Shown: positions 22,435 to 34,585 of the stretch, piece after piece
Position numbering within the stretch: the first letter of the stretch is position 1
Layout: each line of letters starts with the position of its first letter
Assembly (NCBI GenBank): GCA_028274465.1
Contig: CM051455.1
Span: forward strand, 67,787,677 to 67,851,676
Origin: Plantago ovata
Taxonomy: Eukaryota > Streptophyta > Magnoliopsida > Lamiales > Plantaginaceae
Direction: 5' to 3'
Length of the DNA: 64,000 nucleotides
Position numbers and translations under genes: made by a program
The notes under the pieces: model-generated
Told to the model about the DNA's origin: nothing
The model's input: the letters and a program-made list of their open reading frames with translations, nothing else
The model's database searches: none

Positions 22435-23807
22435 TTATTGGTTCCAGTGGATATGTCGAAGACTTTGGCCGCAAAGGAGGAACAGAGGAGGAAGCAGAGG
22501 TTGGCAACCAACAGAAAAGATCCTCGGTTCTTTGAACTTGACCCCTCCTCGAAATGCCGCGCCTCATCGTGATGCTTTAGTGCAGGAGGGCTCGATACCA
22601 GAGAGAACCCTGTGGAGGCCATTAAGAGGGCCGAGAGGAGGCCGCTGCGAAGAGGGCCAAGGAGGCTAAGGAGGCCGAGGAGGAGGCCTTAAATACTATT
22701 GAGGCGGAGAAGAGGCCTGAGAGGCCTGCGGCGAAGAAGGGAGCGAGGAAGCTCAACCTTGGTGGAACCAACGAGCCTGCCCGCAAGAAGGGTAAGGTAG
22801 CCGCTTCTGGAGATGAAGTGAAGCGGCTCATTCAGATGAGCGACCTCGATAGGGCACATGAGCTGAGCATGTGCTCGCTCCAGGTACTTTCTTCATATTA
22901 TTGTTGTAAAATTTTCTAAGTATTGAATTTTTCTCTCCTCGCTAACTTTGTTTCTTTGCAGCTCGAGAACTTGAAGGAGGCTATGGCCAAGTTGCTGCTG
23001 ATGGGCCGATATAGGGTCGTGATCGAGGACCTTGAGAAGAAGCTTGCTGCTTCAGACTCTAAAGCAAAGGTCTCGGAGCTGAGGCCGGGGGGAAGCTGAA
23101 GATAAGGTAGAAGAGCTCGAGAAGGAGCTGTCCGGGAGAGGTCGAGGAGCAAGAGCTTCAAGGGTGCCTACGCTACTTTATCCATCTCATGCATGGAGAA
23201 GTTCAAGGCAAGCATCCTGTCCTTCCTCAAAGGAAGCCGAGTCGCGCTGCTCGCGACTTCATGTCCTCGGTCACCTACAAGTTGGCCCAGAGGACGTGCA
23301 AGTGGCGTCGCGCGAGGAGGGCTTCTTCTCCTGTGTTGGCCAGCTTAAGAGGGTCAACTTGCTTCCGGCTGACTTCGACCCTGATGATCGCGAAGACTTG
23401 CATCCCGGCGTCGCGAGGATCTTACTCCTTACCCCGATGAGGAGATTACCGAGGAGATGCACGAGGCGTGCGAGTTCGGCGAGCTGGTGACCGACCCTGA
23501 AGTTCCTTATCCCAGCAAGCCAGCTTATCTCCCTGCCTGGGTGCCCGAGTGCTTGAGGAGCGGGATAATATATCCGTTCGAGAAGGCAGCTCTTCGGAAC
23601 GCTGCCTGGGTGAAGTTAAGTGATCCGGTCCTCGGTAGGGCAGCCGACTTCATCGAGCCTGAGCTAACTATGTACCAGAAGGCGATCGAAGAGGCTCAAG
23701 CTCAGGAGCGAGACAACATTGAAGGCCCTGAAACGAGCACGGTTCGAGGAGGAGCTACAAGCGCGACCACCCCGGTCACTGAATTTACTGACAGTCGTAC
23801 TCGTTAA
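22435..23807 (+). pseudogene. Antisense ORF of the Tat element, with an intron
   Basis: The plus strand has gene-like signals opposite to the pol genes. CTCTTGCAG at about 22426-22434 looks like a splice acceptor, ATG follows at about 22453, and a clear GT...AG intron spans 22884-22961 (78 bp, ending TTTCTTTGCAG). The product is rich in Ala/Glu/Lys/Arg in its middle, then a C-terminal part (frame 23457-23807) with EVPYPSKPAY and YPFEKAALRNAAWVKLSDPV. A stop and several frame changes before and after the intron mean the reading frame is broken. Tat-lineage antisense ORFs are known to encode plant-transposon-like domains of unclear role; I did not identify the family here. An AATAAA at 23987-23992 could be its polyadenylation signal. 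Confidence 0.6.
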
Positions 23808-24729
23808 GATCGGGGAGCCAGCTGCTTGAAGACCGAGTATGCTCGGGCATGTTGTAATCTTCTCCATTTCTGTACTTGGTTTTATTTTCGAACAATTTTC
23901 ATTTGGCCCTTTGAGGCACTCCTCGAAACAAATATGTTTGTAACATAATTTTCTCTGTTGTTGTTTCTTCGCTACTCTTTTCTTTCAATAAAATGCATTG
24001 CTCTTCGCTTTCTTATTTATACTTGTGTTCTTACTAATTCCAACTTTTGTTATGACGTATAACTTGGATATAGTAGTTAAACACGTATAAGTTAGAATCG
24101 AGAACCAATGTTCTCCGCTACAAGCTCTTCGAACTATCAATGTAGATTCTTCGCTTCTCGATCGTTTCGACCACTTAGGAAAGAATTCTAAGTGTTGAAC
24201 TTAGAAAAATTTTCAAGCGTTGAGTTAGAAAGACTGGAAGTTGCTCTCCTCGATTTCTTCCGTCTCCTCGCTTTTTTCTTCTTTGAAAGGTATCCTGATA
24301 AATTCTCTAATAGAGTTTAGAGAGCGGGGAGGGTTCCCCTTAATCATGGAAATCGAATAGCTTGTATGTCGGTTAAGTAAGCTTTTCTCGATCGAGTAGT
24401 CTTATTTTTTGAGTATAGTAGCTCTATACTTGAACATTTTCTTGTTGAAAGATAGACATTGTATTGATTTGTCGGAAATGCAATTACAATGGGGGCTCTT
24501 CGGCCAGCTTGCTTACAACCACTTCTTAACACAAGCAAGGGGTGCCTCTCACTTGGACCAGTGAGGAATCCTCCTCGGTCAATGGGCCTTCGACATAGGC
24601 TTTCAAAAAGCTTTTTCTCCCTACAACTTCAAGCGTAAAATCTCTGGAGGTTAGAGGTATTCCATGGATTCTTTAGTACTCTTCCCTCCATGTCTTGAAG
24701 ACGATAACTTCCATTGGACCTTGCTTGAA
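23808..24729. other. Space between convergent antisense ORF and pol of the Tat element
   Basis: It contains the probable 3' untranslated region and poly(A) signal of the antisense ORF (23987-23992) and the 3' end region of pol. No further gene is supported; a 64-aa minus frame at 24344-24538 has no recognisable content. Confidence 0.5.
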
Positions 24730-25928
24730 TTATCTTGTAGGGCCTTCCCAATTGGGTTGCATCTTCCCAACTTTGCCCAAAATGTCTGCTCTTCGGAGTA
24801 CTAGGTCTCCTACTTGGAAGTCTCTCTCTCTCACGCCTTTGTTGTAGGTCTTCGCGATAAGTGCTTGATATCTGAGGATATTGGCTAAGGCGTTGGTCCT
24901 CGCTTCATTGATTGTCTCCAGGTCGAAGAGTCTCTCTGTATGATTGTCCTCGGGTTGATACCCTTGGATTCTGAGGGTTTCCACCGCCACTTCTGCTGGT
25001 ATGACCGCCTCGGACCCGTAAACTAGCGAGAAGGGAGTCTCTCTTGTAGCTGTTTTTGAAGTAGTGCGGTATGCCCACACCACTCCATCAAGCTCGTCGA
25101 CCCAGTCCTTGTTGGTAGCGAACCTCTTCTGCAAGTTGTTGACAAGGATTTTGTTGACGGCTTCTGTTTGCCCATTGGATTGAGGATGTCCTACAGAGGT
25201 ATACCTCCTCTCAATCTTCATTTCCTTGCACCATTCATTGAATCTTTGGCCACAAAATTGAGCACCATTATCCGAGATGAGGACCCTTGGCAAGCCAAAT
25301 TGACACACGATGTTCCTCCATACGAAGTTCATCACTCTTTGTTCGGTGATGGTAGATACTGCCTCAACTTCCGCCCACTTGCTAAAGTATTCGACCGCCA
25401 CAATGATGAACTTCTTTTGACCCGTGCCTCTTGGAAACGGACCGACTATGTCGATGCCCCATATGTCGAAAGGGCAAGTGATGGCGATGGGCATGAGAGG
25501 TTTCCCCGGGACGTTGATCAAATTGGCGTGCAACTGACACTCCTCGCATTTTCTCACAAATTGGGCAGCGTCTTCACGAACAGTGGGCCAGTAGTATCCT
25601 TGTCGAATGACTTTCTGCGCGAGGGTTCTTCCTCCGGCATGGTCTCCGCAACTTCCTCGATGCATTTCTCCAAGAGTTTTTGAACTTCATGCTCTGCGAC
25701 GCATCTCAAGTAGACTCCCTCGAAAGACCTTTTGTACAAGTAGTCTCCTTGCATGATGTATCGAGGAGCTTTTCCCTTGATTCTCCTTGCTTCAGCCTTG
25801 TCACGAGGAAGGCTTCCATTTTTGAGATATGTTATTATCTCTTGCATCCAATTCGGTTGATCGTCAATTGCCAAGACGTTTGGCTTTGATGACCACAAAG
25901 ATGATGCGGTGATTCTCATGAGTATCAC
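24730..25928 (-). pseudogene. Integrase of the Tat element (frameshifted)
   Basis: The main frame 25665-24730 holds a zinc-binding HHCC segment (H near the start, then C-E-E-C), the catalytic core with Asp in WGIDIVGPF, Asp in LISDNGAQF and Glu in NGQTEAVNK, and a C-terminal GDLVLRR segment as in gypsy integrases. All three catalytic acids are present. The upstream part (25928-25554, ALAIDDQPNW-type linker and LYKR segment) is in another frame, the shift lying near 25650, before the zinc-binding motif. The enzyme would insert the DNA copy. Its frame is continuous with RNase H only after another shift. Confidence 0.85.
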
Positions 25929-27247
25929 GTTCTGGGTATCAACTCCTCCGGAGGCTGAGGCATACTTTGATAGGGCGTCTGCCCTTTGATTGAGATCCCT
26001 TGAAAACTTTTCAATCTTACAAAATTCAAATTTTGAATTTCTTCCGTGATGGCACTCTTGTACTCAGCCAGTGAGTCTTTCTTGGTTCTGAATTTCCCCG
26101 AGATTTGCTTCTCGGCCAGTTGGGAATCGGTGAAGAGATGTAGCTTCTTCACTTGCAATGACTTTGCCATACGTAGAGCTATGAGGATGGCTTCATATTC
26201 TGCTTCATTGTTGGAGACCGGGAAACTAAGAGTAACGGCGTACTCTAGTTCAGCCCCCCCGGGACTCTTGAAGTATATTCCTATCTCGCCATTTTTTCCT
26301 GATGAGGATCCATCAACATGGAGAATCCAGACGTCTCCATGGTCGACTAATTCTTTGGGTTTTGGAGAGACGGTCTCCGCACCCTTTGGCTCGTCGGTTT
26401 TCTCTGTCAGGAACACTTCATGCCTTTTCCTTTTGGTTTGGGACATCGCCTTAAGCTCTTTTAAAGCATCTTCTAGAGCTTGCATTGGGTTGTTTTGATG
26501 GGGTTGCCCTTCGACCATCATCAAAGCACTCTTTGTTTCCGAAGAGTTTTCCTCTGAAGTTCCTTTTGAGGGATACTCTACGAGGAAGTCGGCGATGACT
26601 TGTGCTTTCTTGGCCACGGGTGCTTGATAGTCGATGTCGTACTCACTTAGTTCAATCGCCCATCTTGCCATTCTTCCCGAATTTTCGGGTTTTCCGAGGA
26701 CTTGCTTGAGAGGTTGCTTTGTTAAAACAACAACCTTGTGAGCACCAAAGTAGGGTTTTAACCTCCTTGCAGTATAAACGAGGGCAAAGGAAAGCCTCTC
26801 GATATCCATGTACCGCGTTTCAGCCCCGGCAAGTACTTTGCTCAAGTAGTAGATGGGCAAGTGGTCGTTCCCTTGGATTCGCACCAAAACCGAGCTGATA
26901 GCTTCCCCGGTTGCTGCTAAGTACAAATAGAGTACCTCTCCGTCTACGGGTTTTGACAATAGAGGAGGAGCGAGTAAGTACTCTTTCAACTTCTCGAAGG
27001 CCTCCTCGCACTCCTTCGTCCACTCGAAATGGCTGCTCTTTCTCAATACCTTGAAAAAAGGTAGATTTTTCTCGGCAGACCTTGAGATGAATCTACTCAA
27101 TGCAATTGATTTTCCGACCAATTGTTTCACCTCATTGATGGATTGAGGTTGTGGAAGATCGAGGATGGCCTTTATCTTTTCGGGGTTTGCTTCTATTCCT
27201 CTTTCTGTCACCATGTAACCGAGGAACTTTCCCCCCTTTGACTCCAA
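25925..27247 (-). pseudogene. Second half of reverse transcriptase and two RNase H domains of the Tat element
   Basis: The frame begins where the 1295-aa upstream frame goes wrong, at a run of six G on the sense strand (about 27231-27236), and starts with [14 protein letters not shown], the end of the reverse transcriptase palm/thumb. A gypsy-type RNase H follows (residues about 90-190: [18 protein letters not shown]), then a linker, then a second RNase H with [14 protein letters not shown] and FTDSQL acids (residues about 305-400). Two RNase H domains identify the Tat lineage. The frame ends out of register near 26020, just before the linker to integrase. Confidence 0.85.
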
Positions 27248-30200
27248 AGGTACACTTCGCCGGGTTGAGCTTCATGCCATACTTTCTCAAGATTGAGAAG
27301 CACTTTGCCAGGTAACTTACATGTTGCTCCTCGGTCTTGCTCTTGACGAGCATGTCATCGACATATACTTCCATTGTTTTACCTAGCTCTTCCTTGAACA
27401 TCTTGTTAACCAACCTTTGGTAGGTCGCTCCGGCGTTCTTAAGACCAAATGGCATCACGTTGAAGCAATACACATTGCCGTTAGCGAAGAAGGCAGTCTT
27501 AGGCACATCATCTTTGGCCATTTTGACCTGGTAGAAGCCCTGGTACGCGTCCATGAAACTCAGGAGGGCGCATCCAGCGGTGGAATCGACCAGCTGATCG
27601 ATCCGTGGGAGAGGGTACGGATCCTTCGGGCAAAACTTGTTGAGCCTTGTGAAATTGTTGCACATTCGCCATTTCCCCGGACCCTTCTCCACGAGGACCA
27701 CATTGCATACCCAGTCTGAGTATCTCACTTCTTTGATGTGGCCAGCTTTAAGAAGCCTTTGTACTTCCGCTTCTATGATGGCATTATCTTCCGCACTGAA
27801 GTCTCTTCGCTTTTCTCTGATGTGGGTGATCGATGGGTCTACGTTCAGACGGTGAACGGCGACACGTGGGTCGATCCCCTTCAGGTCCTCGGTACTCCAT
27901 GCGAAGATATCGTTGTTATCCTTCAAACATTGGATGAGTTTCATCCTGACTTCAGTGGCCATCTCTGTGCCAATTTTTGTGACCTTGTCGGCACTTCCTT
28001 CGACAATTTGGATTTCTTCTAGGGCTTCTCTTGCTTCAATTTTGTTTTCCTCAAAGAATTTCTTCTTTTTGGAAGAGGGTGGGACTGGTGGAATCACTTG
28101 ATACTCCTCGAGCTCCTTAACAGCTCCTACTAGAGTATCCTTGTCTTTCTTCATGATTGCTTTTCTTCGCCTAAGTGACGGACTTGGCTTTTTTGATTTT
28201 CTCTTCACTCGCCGAACCGTGTAAAAACGATAAGGCGCATTGTGGACAAGGGGTGTCTCCTCGGATGGCTGCCCGAGGTTGGGTTCCCCTATGGCAACTC
28301 TCGAAGTGAACTTGGCTGACATAGTGTAGCATTCCCACGCTTCTCGTATGTCTCCTACTTTTTGTCCAATTCCCAAAGGAGTGGGGAATTTTAGCTTGTT
28401 GTGGACTGTGGACACTACGGCTCGGAATTGAGAGAGAGCGGGTCGGCCTAGGACTGCGAAATAATCAAATGGCATATCGACGACCACAAAAGGAACCTGT
28501 TGGGTCACCCGTCTAGGAGCGCTACCCATTGACACTGTGAGGTTGATCATTCCGAGCGGCATGATAGGTTGTCCTCCGAATCCTACCAATGCGCTCCTCA
28601 CTTCTCTGAGCCCTTCCCTTGGGTTCATTTGCATCCTTTTCAAGGTTCCGGTGAAAATCAAGTTGGCCGAGCATCCAGTGTCGACGAGGATTCTTCCCAA
28701 CTTGTAGGATTGAATATCCAAGGAGACTACAAGTGGGACGCAAGGATCATAGATGTTCCCTCCTCCCGCATGCTTCAGAGGTATCTCGCTATCATCGAAA
28801 GAGATAACGTTGGTTCCCGGTCGCGCGGCTTGAGCATACTTCACGTCTCGGACCCTAAGGTTGTCCGCCGTAATTTCCCTTTGATTACGAGTGTCGCCGC
28901 CGGCGGGTCCTCCCGCAATTGTGAGAGTGCGGATGCTTCCATTTACAGGGCGATTCTCATAATTGTTGTAATTATGAATGTCGTCGTCCTGAGGGTTTCC
29001 TTGGTAAGGGTGCTCACTCCCGCTTCGAGGAGGTGGGGGCAGGAGTGCCAGGGGTTCCTCCTTCCGGATGTAGTTAACCAATTGACCGTTACGTATCATC
29101 CTCTCAATTTCGTTCTTGAGCTCGACACACTCATCTGAGGTGTGCCCTTTCCCTTTGTGAAACTTACAAAATTTTTCCGAGCTCTTGTTCCTTTGATTTT
29201 CCTTAATCGGGGGTGGCCACGAGACGTCTAGCTTCCTCGAGACTATATAGTTCAAGATGCCGGATCTTGGCCTATTCAAGTCTGTGTAGTTGCTATATCG
29301 TCTTGGAGGTGACCTTCTGGGAGGAGACCTCTTGTCTCTGAAATCGTTTCTTGAGTTGCCCTCCTTGATCAACCCAAATTTTTGCTCTTTCCTCTGCTTC
29401 CCGGGATTTTGGGGGCGAGGAGGGTACTCCTTTTCTTTTTCTTTTTCTTTCCCTTTTTCCTTGGGAAGATTGGTTCTCACAGTGACTGTTTTTCGGAATT
29501 CCTCAGCCTCGAGGAAATCCTTGCAAACTTTGGCGAGTTGTGCTTCATTCTCCACGCACGATGCTGAGAGTACATCTTGGAATTTGATGTTGGTAGTGTT
29601 ACCATACAAATATTCTTTCCTCTCATTGATCGAGTGATCTTCGACTTGGAGGGCTGCTTCATGAAAGCGATTGATGAAGTCCCTCAAGTCTTCATTGTTT
29701 CTCTGAACAATTTCAGCCAAGTACCTCACCCGTCTCTTGGCGTTCATTACCTTCTCGAATCGTTTAGAGAACTCCTTACAGAGATCCCTATATGACTTGA
29801 TGGATCGGTGAGGGAGGCGCGACCACCACTTCATGGCTTCTCCGGAGAGGTTAGCCGGAAAGAGGAGTGCCTTGGTTCTTGAGTCATGCCCGTAGGCATC
29901 CATTTTAGTGCCAAATCTTACCAAGTAGTCCTTCGGACAACTCGTTCCGTCATAGCTTTCGAAGGTGGGGAACCCTCTTTCAATTTTGGCTTGGTGGCTT
30001 CTGATCTCATCGCATAAAGGGCTCGGATCATGGTCTTGCTCTCTCTCTTGGACAGTTCCTCGAAGAGTCTGTATCTGAGCATCAAGTGCGGATTTCCTCG
30101 CGTTGAGTTCATCCAGAGTGAGCCTCCTCCCCGTGATCGGATCGACCAAGGGGGTTACCTCAGCTACTGTTCTCAATGCTTGGTTCTCCTCCACTGCTTC

Positions 30201-31019
30201 TTGTTGGTTTTGAGGAGTTACCTGGTTGGGAGTAAGTTGATTGGGGAGAGCGGGTGGTGTAGCGACCACCTGAACTCTATTTTCTTGTTGCGCCACATTT
30301 TGTAATGATGCCCGTATTCTTCTGTCAATCAGGTCTCTCAAGTCATCCGGGGCACCTTGGGGTCCTAACCTCGATAGGATTCTTGATGGTCCAAGTCGAG
30401 TTTGGATCGGCCTGGTGTTGGCTCTCGAATGTGCTTCATCTTGCGCAACAGGTTCTCTTCCCTGGGATTGACGAGGAGCGACCAGAGTGGCCCGAGGTTG
30501 CTCTTGCACCGGGGCCTGTGGTTCTCCTTGAGCTTGTATCTCGGTATTAACCCTAATAGCCTCATTACCTCCGACATATCCTTGTAAAGTAAGAAGGAAT
30601 AGACCGTATTGAGCTTCGCCCATCCCGAAATCTGATGGCCGGACGACACGTCCATCAGGAAGGGTGAAGGTCAATGCGGCCGGTTGAGGAGGGTTCACTG
30701 CCACGGGAGGTTGGTTAATTGCTACCGGATGAGGCTGCCCCCTAGACTCGGCGTTGTTCGCGACTCTCAAAGCTCCATAGGCGTTTCCTACCGGGACTCC
30801 TTGCGGGTTATTTTCCCCCGATCTCTCATTTTGGGAGTGAGTGACATTAGTAAATGCCCCCTCCGTGTAATCCCGGTTCTTTGCAACATTGTTGTTTCTT
30901 GGTTCCCTCGGAACACCATCCGTTCCTCCTCCGCGACCGTTACTAGAGGGACGGCCTCTAGGTCGAGGAGGGTTTCCGGGTGGTGCATTAGCAAGACGGT
31001 TGCTTCTTCTGGGAGGCAT
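27132..31019 (-). CDS. Tat Gag-protease-reverse transcriptase polyprotein, truncated by frameshift (1295 aa)
   Basis: The N-terminal 300 residues are basic and Gln/Pro-rich. The Gag core lies at about 350-460 ([18 protein letters not shown]), a C-x3-H-x4-H-x4-C finger ([14 protein letters not shown]) at about 625-640, the protease with [11 protein letters not shown] (Asp at residue 780), and the reverse transcriptase with [11 protein letters not shown] and YVDDM (from residue 1219). The start is the first ATG after the primer site. Catalytic residues are intact, but one extra G in a homopolymer at about 27231 shifts the frame just after YVDD, so the last 40 residues are out of frame. Either a real mutation or an assembly error. 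Confidence 0.85.
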   Translation of the reverse strand: MPPRRSNRLANAPPGNPPRPRGRPSSNGRGGGTDGVPREPRNNNVAKNRDYTEGAFTNVTHSQNERSGENNPQGVPVGNAYGALRVANNAESRGQPHPVAINQPPVAVNPPQPAALTFTLPDGRVVRPSDFGMGEAQYGLFLLTLQGYVGGNEAIRVNTEIQAQGEPQAPVQEQPRATLVAPRQSQGREPVAQDEAHSRANTRPIQTRLGPSRILSRLGPQGAPDDLRDLIDRRIRASLQNVAQQENRVQVVATPPALPNQLTPNQVTPQNQQEAVEENQALRTVAEVTPLVDPITGRRLTLDELNARKSALDAQIQTLRGTVQEREQDHDPSPLCDEIRSHQAKIERGFPTFESYDGTSCPKDYLVRFGTKMDAYGHDSRTKALLFPANLSGEAMKWWSRLPHRSIKSYRDLCKEFSKRFEKVMNAKRRVRYLAEIVQRNNEDLRDFINRFHEAALQVEDHSINERKEYLYGNTTNIKFQDVLSASCVENEAQLAKVCKDFLEAEEFRKTVTVRTNLPKEKGKEKEKEKEYPPRPQNPGKQRKEQKFGLIKEGNSRNDFRDKRSPPRRSPPRRYSNYTDLNRPRSGILNYIVSRKLDVSWPPPIKENQRNKSSEKFCKFHKGKGHTSDECVELKNEIERMIRNGQLVNYIRKEEPLALLPPPPRSGSEHPYQGNPQDDDIHNYNNYENRPVNGSIRTLTIAGGPAGGDTRNQREITADNLRVRDVKYAQAARPGTNVISFDDSEIPLKHAGGGNIYDPCVPLVVSLDIQSYKLGRILVDTGCSANLIFTGTLKRMQMNPREGLREVRSALVGFGGQPIMPLGMINLTVSMGSAPRRVTQQVPFVVVDMPFDYFAVLGRPALSQFRAVVSTVHNKLKFPTPLGIGQKVGDIREAWECYTMSAKFTSRVAIGEPNLGQPSEETPLVHNAPYRFYTVRRVKRKSKKPSPSLRRRKAIMKKDKDTLVGAVKELEEYQVIPPVPPSSKKKKFFEENKIEAREALEEIQIVEGSADKVTKIGTEMATEVRMKLIQCLKDNNDIFAWSTEDLKGIDPRVAVHRLNVDPSITHIREKRRDFSAEDNAIIEAEVQRLLKAGHIKEVRYSDWVCNVVLVEKGPGKWRMCNNFTRLNKFCPKDPYPLPRIDQLVDSTAGCALLSFMDAYQGFYQVKMAKDDVPKTAFFANGNVYCFNVMPFGLKNAGATYQRLVNKMFKEELGKTMEVYVDDMLVKSKTEEQHVSYLAKCFSILRKYGMKLNPAKCTFGVKGGKVPRLHGDRKRNRSKPRKDKGHPRSSTTSIHQ

Positions 31020-31106
31020 ATTCGTGAAGCGTCACGAGGAGGAAAGTGGCTCGACCAGTAGGGCAAGGAATGACCTTTCGTGTCGATTCCCACAGACGGC
31101 GCCAAA
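31020..31106 (-). other. Tat leader and primer-binding site
   Basis: 31087-31104 read TTCCCACAGACGGCGCCA, the 3' end of a plant tRNA (tRNA-Arg type by memory, as in Ogre/Tat elements), two bases from the LTR. Confidence 0.75.
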
Positions 31107-31857
31107 TGTTGAAGGGTAATTCGTGTTTCTTTCTAAGTTCGCAATAAGTCGCTAATCTAAGTCATTCTAGTTCTTCTTCTTGTAGTGTTCCTCTAAGATA
31201 GGAAGTGAGCCTTCTTGTAGCTTCCTCGTACCTGAAATAGACTAGAGGGGGGTTAGTGACTCTTGCCCGGTCTGTAAGGTATCAGACCGGAGAGGCGACT
31301 TTACGAGTAGGGAGTTGTGAGGCTTCCCTAGTATGAGTAGTGAAAGTGGTGCTCGGGTGGTGCTATTAATGCTTACTGTTGAGGAGTAAATGAGGCCTTT
31401 ATATACTTGTGGCCTTTCAACTTCCGGTCGCGTAGGATCACGCCACGTGTACGGCTAGGATTGAGGCCTTCCTCGGCCCAGGCCCATTAAGGAGGTCCGT
31501 GGGCCTTGGCCCAAGGGAGCAACCATGGCTGGTCGCTCAGGGGTCCTCGTGCCTTCCTTGTGCGTGGATGATGCGAGTAGTGTCCTGCTCAGTTTCTGTC
31601 AAGGAGCGTTACCTTGACGTAAGGTCTCCTCGAGCCCGAGAGATGCTCCTCGAGCCCACTGGCAGCTTTGTCCTTGTGAGGAGCTTATTTTGAGGGTTGT
31701 CCTCCCAGTGATGGTCGGACCTTATGTTGGTCGATCCACATCTTAGTGACATACTTGGGTGTGGTCGTGCCCCTTGAGGGACGGCCTATGTTGCTTTGTC
31801 GCGCTCTTAGACCGCTCCAGTTCGTACATGCGGACTGGACATATTTCAACACTAACA
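31107..31857 (-). repeat. Tat 5' LTR
   Basis: The LTR is 751 bp, from TGTTGAAGGG to ACACTAACA. I placed the right end at 31857 rather than at the first ACA (31851), because only then does the TGGTT duplication fit. The same LTR family recurs as a solo LTR at 53573-59843. Confidence 0.9.
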
Positions 31858-31862
31858 TGGTT

Positions 31863-32176
31863 AAAGATCATAACTAGTTAATCTACCCAATAAAAAACTT
31901 TCAAAAAAATTGGCAATAAACTCCACATAAAACATGCAAGACAAGACTAGAATGAATGTAGTGTATGTAGTGTATGGAGCTAAATTACTAGGAAAGCGAT
32001 AAACGTGCAAATGCTAATGCAAACAATTTCAACGAAATACAAGGTACTATACTCAAAATACCAATGCCAAGCTCCAAACTAACAACAATAGTTTACTTAA
32101 ACCCCATCCCCCCTCATGAAACTAAAGCTAGTCCCTAGCAATAAGAGAATGAGGAAATAAGAAGTGATACTAGATG
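31863..32176 (-). other. Element C 3' noncoding region, right part
   Basis: Continuation of the region cut at 22124, matching the equivalent stretch of A, B, D and E up to the ORF2 end. No gene. Confidence 0.75.
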
Positions 32177-33114
32177 TTACCGAGTGGTTTGGCCTCGGTC
32201 GGCTGAGTACACAAGATGTAAGGTATTGAGATTGCTCGAGGGCCCTTGTTGGTGATCATCGGAGCCCGTGGTGGTGGTGGTGGTTCTACTAATAGATCGA
32301 ATAGGGCCAACTCCTCCATCAGTATTCATGGTATCCTCATTGTCCCTATTGTCTTCATTGTCACCATCATCATCATTGGAAGAATTGCGTTGTCGAAGAG
32401 AAGCCTCAAGATTAGCCGCTGCAGCTATGGAGTTTTCCATTCGGTATCTCTCTAATAGCCCGTGAATTGTTGAAGGGTAAAGAGTCGTGCTCTTAGAGTC
32501 TCCCTCACCAATGTCCTCTACCCCATGGAACTTAGAGTAAGCTGTGATGAAACTCGGAAACTCAGAGGTTTTCTTCTTCTTTGCCCAATGTCGCCCACAT
32601 TCTTCACGGTTGATGCTCCCGATGTCTATATGGTGCTCACTCAATAAGAAGTCGAGGGGCACCCCAAAGAAGGGTTGGGTGTCCATGTCATTATGTTTTG
32701 GAATCAAGTTAGCGATACGGAACTTCATCACCACTGTCGACTCAAGACTAAATCTGTTGTGATGAGGCCGCCCCGGTTGCTTCCTAGTCTCTCGAACCTT
32801 GCAGTCCTTGTGGCAGATTTCTGCCGTGATATTGCTTTCAATCCCTTTAGTGGTACGTGAATAGACATAAGAATTCTCACTCCCGGTGAATTCTCGTTCC
32901 ACCTTATGGATAAAACGCGAAGTTGTTGCAAAAGTCCATGGCTCGAACACACCGCTAACGAGATCACTCTCCTTCTCTTGAAGATTAGTAGACCCAACAT
33001 AGAACTCATGGAGAACGTCCTTGTCAAACCCTTTTGACATGGTTGGAATCGAACCACCTCCAATACCTCATTGTAGCCAAACGAAAGTGCTCCTCTCACT
33101 TGGTGGCATGGCAC
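32177..33114 (-). pseudogene. ORF2 of element C (best preserved C-terminal half)
   Basis: The coding part begins at the splice acceptor (33115-33116) and reads EEH..RLATMRYWRW in one frame, then shifts by one base near an A4G3 run (about 33030) into the 287-aa frame 33040-32177. That frame carries the ORF2 signature segments (SGVFEPWTFATTSRFI, LIPKHNDM, HIDIGSINREECGRHW), then a spacer and a tail rich in Asp/Asn/Thr. Unlike B and D, the Trp after CGRH is kept and the C-terminal half is open. Homologous copies in three elements show ORF2 is a real family gene. Role unknown; a distant relation to the putative plant transposon protein domain is only suspected. Confidence 0.65.
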
Positions 33115-34283
33115 CTACAAACATCCATTAGTACCTTGTACAACAAAAGGCTTCATGCATATGCAAATGCAAGAGTGAAACAAGCGAGTAACTCCATCAT
33201 CACGCCTAATCTTCAAAACACCAAGTCTAATTTAGCTACCATAATGCAACGTATCAACATATCATAATATGTAACATATCTCAACAGGCTTTATGCTAGA
33301 TAACTATTAACCTTAAATCATAAGATTCATTCAAACCATAGTACACAAAAATTTCACCAAAAAGTCTCAAACCCCATCAATCAAGTGTTCTACCAACATG
33401 TCTACCTTTATCATACCAATAATCTCATCATATATCAGGGAATGAAAGAGAAGAAGCAATGCAAAACGAGACATAGACATCAACTAAGCAAAATTCCCAA
33501 TTTATCAAACCAAGCAAAGATGAGCAAGCAATTGGTAATGAAAATTGATTCTAATCACATAAACAATCAACCCATACATTGTATAAGCTTAATTGAAGCA
33601 TAGATCTAGAAACCCCCAAATTTGAAAAATTAGGGTTCATGTGAAGTTACCTCAGATCTGAAAAACGAATGAACTAGGGTAAAATTTGTTCGGATAGAAT
33701 TCAAGAGCACGTGATGGGCCTTGATTGAAGCTAAAGAACACCAAATTTGATGGAGAATTGAAGGAATTATGGAAGAAAGAAGATTTTTTGAGTTTTTGGG
33801 TGTTTTGGAGTAAGAGAGGTGAAGAAGATGAGAGAATGAGGATTTGGGGGAAAAATCTCGCTCATATACTTTCAAAAAACAGGGGGGGGGGATTCGCCCC
33901 GTGTGTGGGGCGATTCGCCCCCCATCGCCAGAGCTCTCTGGCGGTGTGGGGCGAATCGCCCCCACTGCCAGAGAGCCTGAAGCTGGCGACGTGGGGCGAT
34001 TCGCCCCCCACCTCAAGAGGTGGGGAGATGAAATGTTTCGAAAGAAGTTTAGTTTTTATCCCCGAAAACCATTCTCCTCATAAAAACACTCGAAAAATTT
34101 CACTCAAACATAAACATAAGCACAAAAAATCACATAAACGAACAAATTCGCATAAAGAGAGGCAAATTGTTCAATGTATGAATGCATGCAATGCAATAAA
34201 GCGATAAAAAAGAGATAAAAACTCCGGGTTGCCTCCCGGATAGCGCCATTGTTTATAGTCTTTGACTCGACTTCTTCTTGCTC
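33115..34283 (-). promoter_or_regulatory. Leader intron, palindrome cluster and post-gag hairpin of element C
   Basis: 33115-33650 is the presumed intron (536 bp; sense donor AG|GTAAC, acceptor TGTTTGTAG). Upstream, at about 33888-34015, are four GC-rich palindromes, three of the GGGGCGAATCGCCCC type, separated by a GCCAGAGAG.. inverted pair. The post-gag hairpin TCCGGG/CCCGGA is at 34223-34240. No other gene. Confidence 0.55.
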
Positions 34284-34585
34284 TTAGTTCTTCTTTTTGA
34301 GGGTACTAGATTTCCCCTTCATGGATCTTTTCCTCATGCCACGAACCTGTGAATGAGAATGAACATAGACAGCAAGACCAAAGTAGTTAATTGTGTGAGA
34401 AGCATTGAAGTTAATATTTGGTTCAGATATGGCTCGCAACACATGTTGCTTGCCATCCACCTCAATGGTGCAAGTTCTTCGGTAGATGTCTATCACGGAG
34501 CGTAGCTTAGTCAAGAACGTTCGCCCAAAGAGAACAACATCCCCCATCCCAGGCGTAGACGCCGGCATAACTACAAAGTTGGTGT
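34284..34585 (-). pseudogene. 3' end of element C gag-protease (detached by element D)
   Basis: The last 95 codons of the Gag-protease frame: NFVVMPA, GMGDVVLFGRTFLTKLRS and VDGKQHVLRAI correspond to the C-terminal part of the retropepsin-like domain in element D. The reading frame continues at 42836 on the far side of element D, whose GGTGT duplication lies at 34581-34585. Confidence 0.85.

Larger units (their letters stand above)
22130..31857 (-). mobile_element. Tat-lineage Ty3/gypsy element with antisense ORF
   Basis: The left end starts TGTTGAAGGG and the right LTR (31107-31857) starts with the same bases and ends ACACTAACA. TGGTT flanks both sides (22125-22129, 31858-31862). The minus strand encodes gag, protease, reverse transcriptase, two RNase H domains and integrase. 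The plus strand of the 3' part carries an intron-containing antisense ORF. A second, archaeal-type RNase H and an antisense ORF before the 3' LTR are hallmarks of the Tat lineage. Several frameshifts make it probably inactive, and the left LTR is mostly lost in an assembly gap. Confidence 0.9.

Noticed and set aside
31107..31851. Tat LTR ending at the first ACA (31851)
   Set aside because: The flanking bases CTAAC do not match the left flank; ending at 31857 gives an exact TGGTT duplication.
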